Assembly: GCA_015179045.1 (NCBI GenBank)
Contig: WHUZ01000099.1
Coordinates: forward strand, 124,001-188,000
DNA length: 64,000 nucleotides
Source: Kalaharituber pfeilii
Lineage: Eukaryota > Ascomycota > Pezizomycetes > Pezizales > Pezizaceae
Direction of reading: 5' to 3'
The first letter of the stretch is position 1, and every line of letters begins with the position of its first letter. Below are positions 48,359 through 58,913 of the stretch, one piece after another. A model generated the notes under the pieces. The model was given only the letters and a program-made list of their open reading frames with translations. It did no database searches and was not told the origin of the DNA. A program made the position numbers and the translations under genes.

Positions 48359-49068
48359 GTGGATGACTTTCACTAGCCCAGATTCCCAGATTCCTAGATC
48401 CCAGACTCCCAGATTCCTACACCAGCCACTGCCAAGGACGTCGCAGATTTTTCAGAACCCCTTCCAGATTCCCAGATTCCCAGATTCTGGCAGACCACAC
48501 CCCCCCCTCTGCCAGACGGTTTTCGCAGATTCCCAGATTCTCAGACCTATCCACTAAACTCGATTCAGCAAAATGCAACCCATACTCCATAATGGTCATG
48601 ATGATGATGAAGATATCTGTATCGCAGTCGGCTTAATAATAGCGCTCTATGGCCTGCAATTACAGCGCGAACGGCGAAATCGGTTCTACCTGACACGCGT
48701 GTGTTTACCACTGCCAACATCCTCAGCTTGGAGTTCTCTATATCACAGTCGCAATGTTAAAGGGTTCATTGTACTATGGGAATAAGTCCAATTACATTTG
48801 ATGAAATTTTATCAACTGGATCAGTAGGTAGATAGTGTTCAGCGGGTGGACGGTGTTCAGCGGGGTAGACAGCGAGCGCAGGTGTTGGGAGAGTAGAGGG
48901 TGTTCTGCAGCACTCGTTAGCTTTAGGAATCTGGGAATCTGGGAATTTGGGGGGTTCCTAGTGAAAACGGGGTTTTGCCCAGAATTATCGTAGACGTGCA
49001 AATGTGGGCGAAAATCTGAGTCTGGGAATCTAGGAATCTGGGAATCTGGGCTAGTGAAAGTCATCCAG
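48359..49068. mobile_element. TIR DNA element with TA target duplication and CCCAGATT repeats
   Basis: Left terminus GTGGATGACTTTCACTAGCC and right terminus (reversed) CTGGATGACTTTCACTAGCC continue as near-identical inverted repeats for about 55 bp. Both are bordered by TA (48357-48358 and 49069-49070). Each end carries several copies of the octamer CCCAGATT/CCCAGATTC in direct array, with more copies at about 48467-48490 and 48527-48541. There is no transposase frame in the 710 bp. TA duplication suggests Tc1/mariner-type mobilisation; subterminal arrays are a common transposase-binding layout. Confidence 0.82.
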
Positions 49069-49127
49069 TAATAGAAGGACTAATTGCAAGGTGTTCGAGG
49101 GGCTAGGTTTGTATTTTATTGGTCATA

Positions 49128-49170
49128 TTTTTTTTTTTTTTTTTGTTGGGGGTGCGGGGGAGGGGGGGGG
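49128..49170. repeat. poly(T)/poly(G) tract
   Basis: 17 T residues followed by G-rich DNA (TTGGGGGTGCGGGGGAGGGG). It could be the tail of a minus-strand retroposon, but no hairpin or TSD was seen. Confidence 0.7.
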
Positions 49171-49658
49171 TTGGTGCGGTGTAGTTGAGGTAAATTGTGT
49201 GTGGAATTGCATAGTAGGGGGATTGAGGGTAAATTAGGATTTAGAACGTGTAAGTTTGAATTATGCAGAGTATTGTAAGTACATAGCTTGGGAGTTGGAT
49301 TCTCGTGGTGCTGGTACGGTTGAATGCATATTTCATAGTGGACGGGCTGAACGAAATAACCTCCATGCATTTATCCAAAAAGCCCTGTACATTAACTAAT
49401 TTCTTGACTTTTTCCAAGAGGTATATTGCGCCCTCTTATTTGACCGCTTAGCCAGGCCTGCCGTCATCTGCCAACCATATTCGTCAGCCGTGCCTCAGGG
49501 CTGTATACGTCCCCCGCCCCGCCGCAAGCTCTATACGGCCTGTAATTTCTTCGCCTTACAGAAACAGCACATGGCACTTTGGAATTTTAGCATACTCTAG
49601 GCTTCCTTCCGGCAAACATATTGTAGAAATACAACTGGCTTGTCTAAGAGCCCATAAG

Positions 49659-49700
49659 TTTCTTGTGCTTGTGTTGCTTGTGTTGCTTGTGTTGCTTGTG
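49659..49700 (+). repeat. 9-bp tandem repeat CTTGTGTTG
   Basis: About four units just 5' of the recognisable LINE coding region. Confidence 0.85.
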
Positions 49701-49734
49701 TTTTTAGCAGGGATACATACCGTGTTGTTTTGGG

Positions 49735-50312
49735 ATTCAGACCCGGAGCAGAGAGGTCTTCCTCTGCGGACTATGGTACAACGGGCACCGGAGGTGCTCA
49801 CAGAGGCAGGACTGAGACAAGAGGCGAAACGGGAGAGAGCGAGGGAGAGGAGCAGATTAGGATTGACATATCGGCCTCTACAGAGACTCGGCACACAGAT
49901 GACACGATTGGCGGGCCTGCTGGGGGCGAAAGGGCTGCGGGCATGGAGACATCGCATAGGGGAGGCGCCAGACCCGGGGTGCAGGTGGTGTGGGGAGGCG
50001 GAGGAGACCGCGAGACACCTACTTGAGGGGTGCAGGGTGTGGCAGAGAAGATGGCCCGGGGGCATGGGGGCGATACGTCAGCCCCCCGAACGCGGGAAAG
50101 GGGAAGACGACCCGCTACAGGAGCTGATGGAGATGCTTGGGGAGGACGGAATGAGAGATTGAGCCACGCATTCATTTCCATGTACCTGACATTTCGCTGT
50201 TTCTCCTGATCCTTACATTGTGCATTTATTTCCATGTACCTAAATAAAGACCTCGCCATAGCCCATAGGGCGGTATGCGAGTATTGACATAAAAAAAAAA
50301 AAAAAAAAAAAA
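49735..50312 (+). mobile_element. 5'-truncated LINE copy, best preserved ORF2 C-terminus
   Basis: An open frame to TGA at 50160-50162 encodes a C-terminal ORF2 segment with RPLQRLGTQMTRLAGLLGAK, WRHRIGEAPDPG and the CX2CX8HX4C knuckle CRWCGEAEETARHLLEGC, then CRVWQRR. It aligns with the minus-strand copy at 8.07-8.6 kb. The 3' UTR contains CCATGTACCT twice, then the terminal hairpin (50252-50281) and 22 A residues (50291-50312). The 5' boundary is uncertain; a 9-bp repeat array (CTTGTGTTG) precedes it at 49659-49700. The A tail abuts a pogo-like end directly, and I could not find the other copy of a TSD. Confidence 0.85.
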
Positions 50313-50396
50313 GTCTGACCTTGCTATAACTGAACACGTAAAATTTGGCCCTTTGTTTTCACTATAGCAAGGTTTTCAGTATAGAAAGTTATGGCA
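50313..50396. mobile_element. pogo-like element end fragment
   Basis: GTCTGACCTTGCTATAACTG and TTTTCACTATAGCAAGGTTT match the layout of the ends of the 18.68 and 50.74 kb elements. It starts immediately after the LINE poly(A), suggesting the LINE landed at or in this element. No partner end was identified. Confidence 0.45.
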
Positions 50397-50738
50397 AAAT
50401 AGTCATATAATCTTGGCAGCTGAGTTCGGAGTCTTGAACAACTTTCAATACTAATAAACCTTCTGTATTGACTTACTAGTAATGGCAATAGCCACATTAA
50501 GAAATCAATTTGAATGGGACAGTGGTGGTAGTGATATATATAGAAGTGTAAGGAGCAGTGGTAGTGGAAGAAGAATATAAAATTAGAAGTAAATCAGGCT
50601 GTAGATTGAGGTCTGTCATCAGAATGCTAACAGTCAAGATGTCTACTAGCAAGCGGTGAGCATTCATCCCAACAACTTACTCGGAAGGAACAGATATTCA
50701 CAATTTGGTTTCAACAAACTCTAGTACTTAGTGACATA

Positions 50739-50882
50739 CAGGTGACCCTGGCTATAATGAAGGGGATAGGCGAGCTTCTTTGTCTACACAGGTAAAGAAA
50801 GAGCCCTCGCTATAGTGAAAACTGGTTATAGTGAAGAAAATCGGTCAGATTCTTGGCCTTCATTATAGCCAGGTTCACCTTG
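50739..50882. mobile_element. 144-bp pogo-like MITE with TA duplication
   Basis: TIRs CAGGTGACCCTGGCTATAA (left) and, reversed, CAAGGTGAACCTGGCTATAA (right) continue through ATGAAGG. TA flanks both sides (50737-50738, 50883-50884). Internal motifs TATAGTGAAAACTGG and GGTTATAGTGAAG are shared with the larger element at 18.68 kb, of which this looks like a deletion derivative retaining both ends. Confidence 0.88.
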
Positions 50883-51631
50883 TAGTTGCTGTTTAGCTGA
50901 GCTGCTCAGGAATCACTGGTGCACACAAGAGGTAAGAAAATAGTAGGCGGGTTTCTACGAACTTCATCAGCCACTTTTCAATATAGCAAGAACAATTTGT
51001 ATGTAGATAAAAATAACTTCCTAGAGTTTTTTTTGTATAGAGCTGGTACGTCTGGAGCGCCATGTACTGGCAAGGTTAATCAGCCCTATATACCTAGTGA
51101 CCATCGTATAGAACTGGCTCGTTTAAACCATAACCCCCATTCATTTACTATAGCCCTGGTGTACTCACCGATTAATCATAACGAAAATATAAATGCAAAT
51201 GACAGGTAAATGAAAAGAATGAAAAAAAGTGCATGGGAGTGCTCGACCTACCAAGAAGAAACGTGCGACGGCAGCTGCCGGAGGGAAGGTTGCGAAACGT
51301 TCCACTAGCTTCCGGAGGGACGCTACTGCAGCTACTGGAGGTGGCGTTATGAGACGCTGTAGGAGAAGACATAGTCTTGGGCATAAGGGAGGATGAAGAT
51401 TGGGTGAAAGAGGAGGTGGAGGTTCTAGTTTGCTGCCAAGAAATAATAGCAAATTAAAGACACCGCCCTGCTGAGCTAGGGAAGGAAGTTATCTGAAATC
51501 TACTAGTATGAAAAATAAGACGGAGAGTACTGCTCCACTTCCATATAAATAAAGTCATGCGGAGCTAGGATAATCTATTTTGCCAAAATACTAGTTATTT
51601 ACGGACCACTAAACAGCTAAAGGAGAAAAAC

Positions 51632-52050
51632 GCCAGCAAAAAACGCACAGACTCCTGTTCAGCCATCAATGTTTTAATTTAGCAACAAAGTGGTCTGGTA
51701 CAATAGTCCCTTAGACTATTCTAGTTAGAAAAGCGCGTCCACCCTAAATTGACGCGTTTTCAGTATCATACTATCATTCGCAACAATAGATTCTATCCGT
51801 TCTTAACTAACATTTCAAATATATAAAATAAATATATTTCACTGTTATCTTCTAATATAGACACTTCTTTCTCATGCATTTGATTCTTCAACTGAGAGAA
51901 TTTATGTATTATTGTCTAGGATTCAGTCACGACATTTCAATCTAGTATCGCCAAGTAGGTTTATCATGGTTGCCATCACACTTAAGACAGTTAGTTGCTA
52001 AATTAAAAACATTGATGGCATTGAACAGCAGTCTGTGCGTTTTTGCTGGC
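51632..52050. repeat. 419-bp segment bounded by 55-bp inverted repeats
   Basis: GCCAGCAAAAAACGCACAGA at 51632 continues to AATTTAGCAAC at 51686 and recurs inverted at 51994-52050 with few mismatches (about 90 percent). It looks like a TIR element, but flanks show no duplication. A minus-strand frame through the right arm contains TNCLKCDGNH, a possible metal-binding CX2CX3H remnant. Confidence 0.7.
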
Positions 52051-52372
52051 ATAGTGAAAAGGTTCGCTGTCTGCAGTACTAGCAATGGTCGTGAGTGCCA
52101 CTTTGTATTTACTTTTCTCTTCATGCACGTTAGACAGCCTCGTCGTAGTCCGCCACCTCAATGTTTTTTCTTAGAGTAACATAGTCTACCGGGATATTGC
52201 GCATTTTCTGGATGCCACAACAAAAAAATTCCTGTGGGGGCAAATAGCCCCCAAGTGGGCTCAAATTTAGCGTTCGCACTCGGTGTGAGTTCTGAGTCGG
52301 TTTTTCTGAGTGAGTCGGGTTTCGGGTCGGTTTGTAATGCCGTAAAATGTACCCGACTCGGCTGCCGAGTGA

Positions 52373-52629
52373 TTTTTTTTTTTTTTTTATATCAATACTC
52401 GCGTGCCGCCCTATGGGCTATGGCGAGGTCTAGTTACATCAAAACAAAGTACCAGTACGGAAAAATAGAAGTAAATCCCCCGGGGCTAACCCCTCGCCCA
52501 TTCCAAGATTCCTATCACTCCCCGAAGGCCCTCCCCTTCATCTTGGTCATCCAAGGGTCTGCACAATCCATCCTCACCCCTTGGGCATCTCTGCTTCCAG
52601 ACTCTACATTGAGACAATATGTGAAGGGT
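52373..52629 (-). mobile_element. 5'-truncated LINE copy nested in the hAT-like element
   Basis: Poly(T) at 52373-52388, terminal hairpin at 52398-52427, then on the minus strand an ORF2 tail (LSQCRVWKQRCPRGEDGL ... ILEWARG, stop) matching the other LINE copies. CGAGTGA flanks both sides (52366-52372, 52630-52636). The interrupted unit otherwise reads as the same tandem repeat that follows, so the insertion postdates the host element's repeats. Confidence 0.82.
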
Positions 52630-52630
52630 C

Positions 52631-52782
52631 GAGTGAGCCGGTATGAGTTGTATGTACGGCGTGACTGAGTCGGTGTGATAATGTACAAGTACTACTCGGC
52701 TGCCGAGTGAGCCGGTATGAGTTGTATGTGCGGCGTGACTGAGTCGAGTGATAATGTACAACTACTACTCGGTTCCTGAGTG
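52631..52782 (+). repeat. two tandem units of about 75 bp
   Basis: Each unit contains GAGCCGGTATGAGTTGTATG, CGGCGTGACTGAGTCG and GATAATGTACAA. A first, partial unit start lies left of the LINE insertion (CTCGGCTGCCGAGTGA). Confidence 0.8.
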
Positions 52783-53522
52783 AGTTTAAGTAGGGTCGGA
52801 GGAATTTTATCAAAGGCTTACACCGACTCAACTCACACCGATGCGAACACTACGAGTTTAATTGAAGCCAGAGCCTGGCGACATATGCAGGCCGTTCAAC
52901 CTACGGTCGTCGTGACACGTGACATCACCAAACTTGCTATATTTCTTCAGCATAGGTAATAGAGTATACATCAAGATGAATAGAAACTTAGGTAGGATCA
53001 TTGACAATAGCAATTCAGAGCGCGTCCAGCATAGGATTTGGTATACACCAAATAGGTCACTACACAACTACTAGAAATTGGTCTAATGAATATGCGAACG
53101 ATAATTTACTATATTCTGTCACGCTCTGGCTTCAATTTGAGCTCACTTGAGGACTATTTAGATGCACAGGTGTTTTTTGTTGCGACATCCAGCAAGTGCG
53201 CAATATGCCAGTTGTGCGCAATATCCCGGTAGACTATGTTACCTTCTACTCTCCTTCTTGACTTTTGCTATCTTCTCAAAAGAGTTTCTGCCATGGACCT
53301 CTGGAGAAGGGTTTTGTCGTTTTGACTTCTTTCCTTCCTCAATCTTAGAGCCGGTTGTCCATATTTTGAGCCTTCCTATTGGCTCTTGGTGCGGGGCTGA
53401 TACATTGGCAACTTGCGGCTCTGGGTGAGTAACAACAACTGCCTTCTTTAACATCGACGCTGATTTCGGATATCCCAGTCTTAGATTTCACCAGTCTATT
53501 GATTAACTACAGTACGGCGCAA

Positions 53523-56500
53523 ATGGATGCCTTCACAATCTCCACCGGAATTGCCGGCTTGCTATCGCTCGCGCTCGAGATCGGAAAAATTTTAACGGAA
53601 TATACCAGCCAAGTCAAGTCTACTCCCAGGGATGCTCAAACTTTGCTAGTAGAAATCAATGCTTTGAGCCATGTCCTAAAACAGCTCACTACATTCCTGG
53701 GAAAGGAAGATAAGGAAGGAATATTTCGAGAGACTTCGGTTCTGTGCAATGTCATTGGTATCTGCAAAGGCAAAATCGAGCATTTATACTCAACCCTCTC
53801 CAAATTTCGGTCCGGAGGTTTTAAAGACCGACTCAAGTGGCCTTTTCATAAGCAGGAGTACCTTGAGGTGTCTTCAACCTTACATAACTGTGCACAAATA
53901 CTCGAATTTTCGCTTACTATTGCGAATTGGTAAGCTTCAAACTCTATGCAACCTATTCGGAATGTAGTTACTGACGTTGAATAGTGAACTACTCTCAAAA
54001 ACCTCCGGAGAAGTAATGACCGCACTGTCCGAGGAAAAAGAGAAGATCGACTCTCTGCTGCCATTGTTCAGAGATGCGTCCACTGCAGCCGCAGCTGATA
54101 TGAAAAAAATGAGTGACACCATAGGGGAGGTTTTGAGCTTCGTCTCAAAATTTGATAAACTAGCTCTTGAGCTGCAGGAAATCAACATTGGAGTCAAGAC
54201 CTTACAGCAAAGTCTAGATGGTATGGACTTCATAATTTTCTTCTATATTCCTTGCTTGAATTCGTTTAAATGTGCTGACTTCCGACTTGCTTGTTATTAG
54301 TTGAGAATATGAAAAACCTTCTTGCTTGTTTGTCACCGCTTGACCCACAAAAAAGACATCAAGATATCAGGAATACTCGGGTGAAGAATACAGGAAACTG
54401 GATCCACCAGACTGAGCAGTTTCGTAGATGGATGAATGGCCAAACAGGCAGTGAGAGCAAAGTTTTGGGCTGTTATGGTGAGCCAGGAGCTGGGAAGACA
54501 GTGATCACGTAAGTATTCTTACAATTTCTACATCAGGGATATTTAAGCTCAAATGCAATATGTAAAGCTCAATTGTCATCGACTACGTCTTCGCGAATTC
54601 GAAAGGACTCCGAACAAGTACCATATATCTATACTGTGACTATCGAGACCAAAAAGCACAGAATTTGGTCAACATTGTTGGCAGTTTTGTCAAACAGCTA
54701 GCCTTGCTATTCATATCCTCAGGAACTCCATTGCCTCAGTCAATTAACGATTTCTTGAAATCTACTTCTGAGAGGAAGGAAAGTGTTGCAGCTGATGAAG
54801 CACTTTCGTTGTTGAAAGATCTTTGTGCTAGTGAAGAGCTTGACCAAATCTTCATTTTACTTGACGCACTTGACGAGCTGCAGGAACAGACAAGATCAGA
54901 CTTCCTCAAGGCGGTACAGGAGATTCTGCAATTGCGGGTACCCAGTTCAGAAAGCCAATTTGGGAACAGTAATGTTCACTTATTCTTTACTGCACGGCCA
55001 CATGTTCGCGACCAGGTCAATCGTTGCTTATACGGTGATGTGAACACATTAGCAATTACAGCTCATGAGGAAGACGTTCAAGCATACCTCAACAACCGCA
55101 TTGACCGAGATACTATTGAAAATGGTGAAGATGCTATGAACGGCACCCTCAAAAGCGAAATACTAGAACTGCTACCAAAGAAAGCAGAGGGAATGTATGC
55201 TCAGTTTCAACACCCTACCTCATATGAAATCAGTAACTAAGCTCTAGTACCTAGGTTCTTGCTCTCAGTCTTACACATCGACGTGATCCTCGATGAAGTG
55301 ACTGTGGCTATGAGACGAAGTGCTCTTCACAGCTTGCCTCCGGGTCTTTATGCAGCCTATGACAGAACAATAGTGAGGATGCGAGAATCACAAAGTCAAT
55401 CGCGATATGATCTAGGTATGAGGGCGCTCATGTGGACGTACCTAGCTGCGCAGCCATTGAAAGTTATAGAGCTCCGCCATGCACTCTCAGTGAAAGATGG
55501 GGATAAGGATCTGGATTGCAACAACATTCCCTCCGCAAACATAATATTGCGCTGCTGCTGCGGGTTATTGACCATAGACGACGAGACAGCAACTGTTCGT
55601 CTAGTGCACTATACACTTCAGGAGTATTTCAAATCCAACGACGAAAAATACTTTCCAACCGGCCATAACCTGATAGCAAGGACCTGCATTACCTACCTGG
55701 ACTTTTTCAACTTAACTATCTACTTTTTTCAAATATATGAAGAGTGTGTCCATCAACGTTATGCGGGTCGAAAAATCTGCAGCCATTGTTCACGGAAGCT
55801 GCACCAGGTCTACCCTTTGTTTGATTACGCTTGTCTTCAATGGAGCCATCATGCACGAAAGCAGTGTGACGAAACTACTTGCGATCTGGCCGCTACCATG
55901 ATACAACGTAAACGCTGCCCAGCTCTCGTGAACCTGAGTTGTTGCTTGCATCAGTATGATACCTGCAAATTGCCGAGCCTGCCTGCTGTCGCGTCGCTCG
56001 GAGTTGAGCGTATCTTTCGCATTCTCCTGCAAATTTCGGATCCAAATGAGGAGGCTAGCTGCGGCAGCACGGCGTTGCTCTACGCTGCTCAACAGGGCCA
56101 CGAGGCTATAATCCGCTTGTTGCTTGAGCGAGCCAATGTGGATGTCAATACGACCGACAGAATATTCGATCAAACAGCATTGATTTTCGCAGCTGGAAAG
56201 GGCCATGAGGATGTAGTCCGCCTGCTGCTTGAGCGAGCCGATGTGGATGTCAATATGCAAGATAAAGAAGGCATGGCACCACTGTCCCTGGCAGCTACAT
56301 ATAATCATGAGGCTGTGGTCCGCTTGCTGCTTGAGCGAGCTGATGTGGATGTCAATATTACAGACGGAATATTCGATCGACCAGCATTGTCTTTTGCAGT
56401 TGAAACCGGCCATGAGGCTACAGTCCGCCTGTTTCTTAAGCGAGCTGATGTGGATGTCAATATGCAATATGGAAGAGGCCTGACACCACTGTCCCTGGCA

Positions 56501-56764
56501 GTTAAATATAACCATGAGGCTGTGGTCCACTTGTTGCTGGAGCGATCAGACCTCGACATCAACCTAGCAGATAAAGATGGCAGAACACCGCTCTCAATCG
56601 CAATTGAGAGACAATACACCTCAATAGCTCAGTTGCTCCGTGATCGATGCGAGCGGTCAAGCCCCTCAACCACATGTTCCCTTGGGCAGAAGCGAAAACT
56701 GAATGCAAGCGCAGACGGGGGGTGGTATGGGAAGCCCAGATCACCTCGCGAGAGGCGTTCCTAG
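53523..56764 (+). CDS. NACHT-ankyrin STAND/NLR protein with PigL_N/HeLo-like N-terminus, about 995 aa
   Basis: Proposed exons: 53523-53929, 53985-54220, 54301-54508, 54568-55194, 55255-56764. Introns are 55-80 nt with GTAAGC, GTATGG, GTAAGT and GTATGC donors, and phases agree throughout. The N-terminus (MDAFTISTGIAGLLSLALEI) is the hydrophobic start seen in fungal STAND PigL_N/HeLo-like domains, followed by a helical region to about 210. NACHT: Walker A GEPGAGKT (274-281), Walker B-like LLDALDEL (382-389), then the RPHVRDQVNRCL sensor region. A winged-helix/HyT-type segment (LPPGLYAAYD ... RLVHYTLQEYF) precedes about six ankyrin repeats (about 757-960). Fungal NLRs detect non-self or damage cues and trigger cell death through the N-terminal domain. 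Intron 4 restores AEGM-FLLSVLHID, conserved in the family. No stops inside exons. Start at 53523 chosen as the first ATG giving the family N-terminus. Confidence 0.88.
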
Positions 56765-57166
56765 TTGTCGATCTATTGTCATACATTCATCTCATACCCG
56801 AAGGAGGTGTCACTGGACGTCGTGTGAGTAACATACCTACGAGGAAACCTCACCCATGACATACAGAACTATAAAGCTGACAGTGACGATGTCGTTTGAT
56901 TAACCATAGCTTCAGGTTGTCGCTTAGTTGTCATCCCCATTGGAACGGCATATGGAAATGATACACAACGGACTAGCGTGGGTTCACTATATTCTGCATG
57001 ATAGTTATCTCTTATCTATGTTTCGCATCTTTCTGCATAATTTTAGCCATTAAGATATTTGTCAATATTCTCTGCCTATTCCCCGTCATCATGTTCATGT
57101 ATCTTAAAGACGTTCTATCGTGAGATAACAACTAGGAGGCAAACTAGGAGTGATAATAAGGCCTTT

Positions 57167-57224
57167 TTTTTATTATTATTAAAAAATATCATTACTCGCA
57201 TGCCGCCTTAGAGGCTATGGCGAG
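57167..57224 (-). mobile_element. tail-only LINE insertion, minus strand
   Basis: About 58 bp consisting only of A-rich tail (T-rich here) and the hairpin (57195-57224), ending exactly at hairpin position 1. Flanks AATAAGGCCTTT (57155-57166) and AATAAGCCTTT (57225-57235) differ by one deleted base, a likely TSD. The loop-closing pair is T:A (GCCT/AGGC) instead of C:G. Confidence 0.75.
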
Positions 57225-57514
57225 AATAAGCCTTTGGAGGAACCATTCACAGGTCATCACTCTGGCGTTATCCTATTACGGGTATCGTTAACTATCTTGC
57301 GCGGCAGCATTACAGCCAGTGCTTCAGAAATCGTCAGAAGTGCTCAACACATTGTGACTTGCACACCTGCCAAAATGCCTCAATCTCCGAGTGTGCTGAG
57401 TACGCAGAAATGGATATTGATAGTATAAGAGGAAACAATTGTAGTAACATGCATTCCCTATAAACCTGAAGCCCGCATTTCAATTCTGGGCCCTGGGCAT
57501 ACTAATTTCCGAGG

Positions 57515-57751
57515 TGCTCGAATGGGCCGATGGATAGGGGACGACGGACAAGGGGCACGCACATGTCTGGATTTCAATTTCACTGTTATCCGTATCTCAC
57601 TTTTGGTTTTGACAAGGGGCACGCATATACTCTTTACTATCATTTTCTCTTTTCCTTTTCCTCTTTTTCCTCATGTAACTAAACCTCGTCATAGCCCGAA
57701 GGGCGGCATACGAGTAAGGATAATAAGAAAAAAAAAAAAAAAAAAAAAAAA
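57515..57751 (+). mobile_element. 5'-truncated LINE copy with 16-bp TSD
   Basis: ATACTAATTTCCGAGG (57499-57514) and ATACTAATTCCCGAGG (57752-57767) differ at one position. The 237-bp insert starts in the last codons of ORF2 (VLEWADG, stop), then 3' UTR (CATGTAACTAAAC), hairpin 57685-57714 with arms CTCGT/ACGAG (both sides changed) and a poly(A) tail. Confidence 0.9.
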
Positions 57752-57883
57752 ATACTAATTCCCGAGGGGACTGTAAGGACTGCATCGTTTGGAGTAGCTT
57801 AGAAAGCGGCCTGTCCTTCGGGAATAAATCTCGAGGGCTGAGGCCAGAGAATGTGTAGATCATAGTCGACACACTCCATCTAC

Positions 57884-57939
57884 TATCGCCATAGCCCGTA
57901 GGGCGGCACGCGATTAATGAAATAAAAAAAACAAAAAAA
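57884..57939 (+). mobile_element. tail-only LINE insertion with perfect 13-bp TSD
   Basis: ACACTCCATCTAC is duplicated exactly at 57871-57883 and 57940-57952. The 56-bp insert is only one extra T, the hairpin (57885-57914; arms ATCGC/GCGAT) and an A-rich tail. This is the cleanest hairpin-only insertion in the window. Confidence 0.9.
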
Positions 57940-58391
57940 ACACTCCATCTACATGCACGGACCAAACTAGCTCCTGGCGTGAAAGAAAGTACAGGTCACC
58001 TGAGATGAGACTATCAAGTGACTTTTCCAGCACGTTGCATAAGCACAAGATTATTGCAGTCCCAGTGCTACAGTACTCAAGCGGTCCGAGGCTACTACTA
58101 GACTTTTGGCATGAGACTTCCCAGATAGACTATGGTGGGTGTCTCACCTGGACTCACACTTACCTTTACACACACCTCCGTTACCATACACCAATCCAGT
58201 TGCTGTGCATGGAAAACTCTATAGAGGCATCTAAATCTAGCGTTCCTTGCGTTCCCGACTAAGTCGCCCCCGCCTTACCCTAGTAGAATAGATTTTGGTG
58301 TACTATAGTGCCTCGGCATGCGGAATAAGGTCTTAGCATTGTGTCGTCCAGCAGCCAATACAACATGCCAAGGACATAAGAATGGGAGCCC

Positions 58392-58913
58392 TGAGAGCAA
58401 GAGAACGGAAAGGCAAACGCCATCGACGACACCAGTGTCAAGCTATTCGAGTTTACGAATCCTGGACAAAAAATTGATCCGTCCAAAAAAAGCTCAGGCG
58501 GCTCCGCGGAGAAAGGGCTGAATTTAAACACAAGAGTCCTGCTCAAACGGAGGAAAATGAAGACGGAGTTGAAGACAATTTGCACTATTTCAAGATATGG
58601 AAAGAAACTTTCAACTCCTGCGAGCGAAATTGTAAGCTCTCGCCATAGCCCGTAGGGCGGCGATATTAAGGGGAAAAAAAAAAAAGAGATCGTAAGTGAG
58701 ATGGAGATGCAGGGACTCATTGAGAGTATTAGAAATTTGTACAACCATAAGCTTGCTCCCTCACTGCGTTCTTCGGGCTTTGAAGCATCATCAAAGAGTC
58801 AATCGTGGTATGCGGCTGCTGAGGGCCCATCGATATGGTGTCCTGCACACAGCCGGAATAAAATCGAGTTTGATCTGCAATTGTCGATACGAAGGTGGGC
58901 CAAGCGTGATTGA
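58392..58913 (+). pseudogene. coding-like frame split by a tail-only insertion
   Basis: Upstream of the insertion a frame reads from after TGA at about 58391 through DDTSVKLFEFTNPGQ to STPASEIVS and is stopped inside the insert. Downstream, 58694-58913 reads SEMEMQGLIESIRNLYNHKL ... LSIRRWAKRD and stops. Removing the insert and one imperfect flank copy (GTAAG) joins the two in the same frame, about 155-160 codons. No family is recognised, and an in-frame stop lies just upstream, so this is either a decayed gene or exon, or a coincidence of frames. Confidence 0.35.
58637..58684 (+). mobile_element. tail-only LINE insertion with shortened hairpin
   Basis: CTCTCGCCATAGCCCGTAGG then GCGGCGATATTAAGGGG and 12 A residues. 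The outer 3' arm (ATGCGAGTAAT) is missing. Flanks AAATTGTAAG and AGATCGTAAG agree at 8 of 10 positions. Probably an older or deleted copy. Confidence 0.65.

Larger units (their letters stand above)
52268..52852. mobile_element. hAT-like TIR element carrying a nested LINE fragment
   Basis: The left end TAGCGTTCGCACTCGGTGTG and reversed right end TAGTGTTCGCATCGGTGTGA form TIRs of about 30 bp. Inside are two tandem units of about 75 bp (52631-52782; shared CCGGTATGAGTTGTATG) and a minus-strand LINE piece. TAGTGTTCG-type ends resemble hAT TIRs, but I could not find a clean 8-bp duplication. No transposase frame. Confidence 0.6.
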
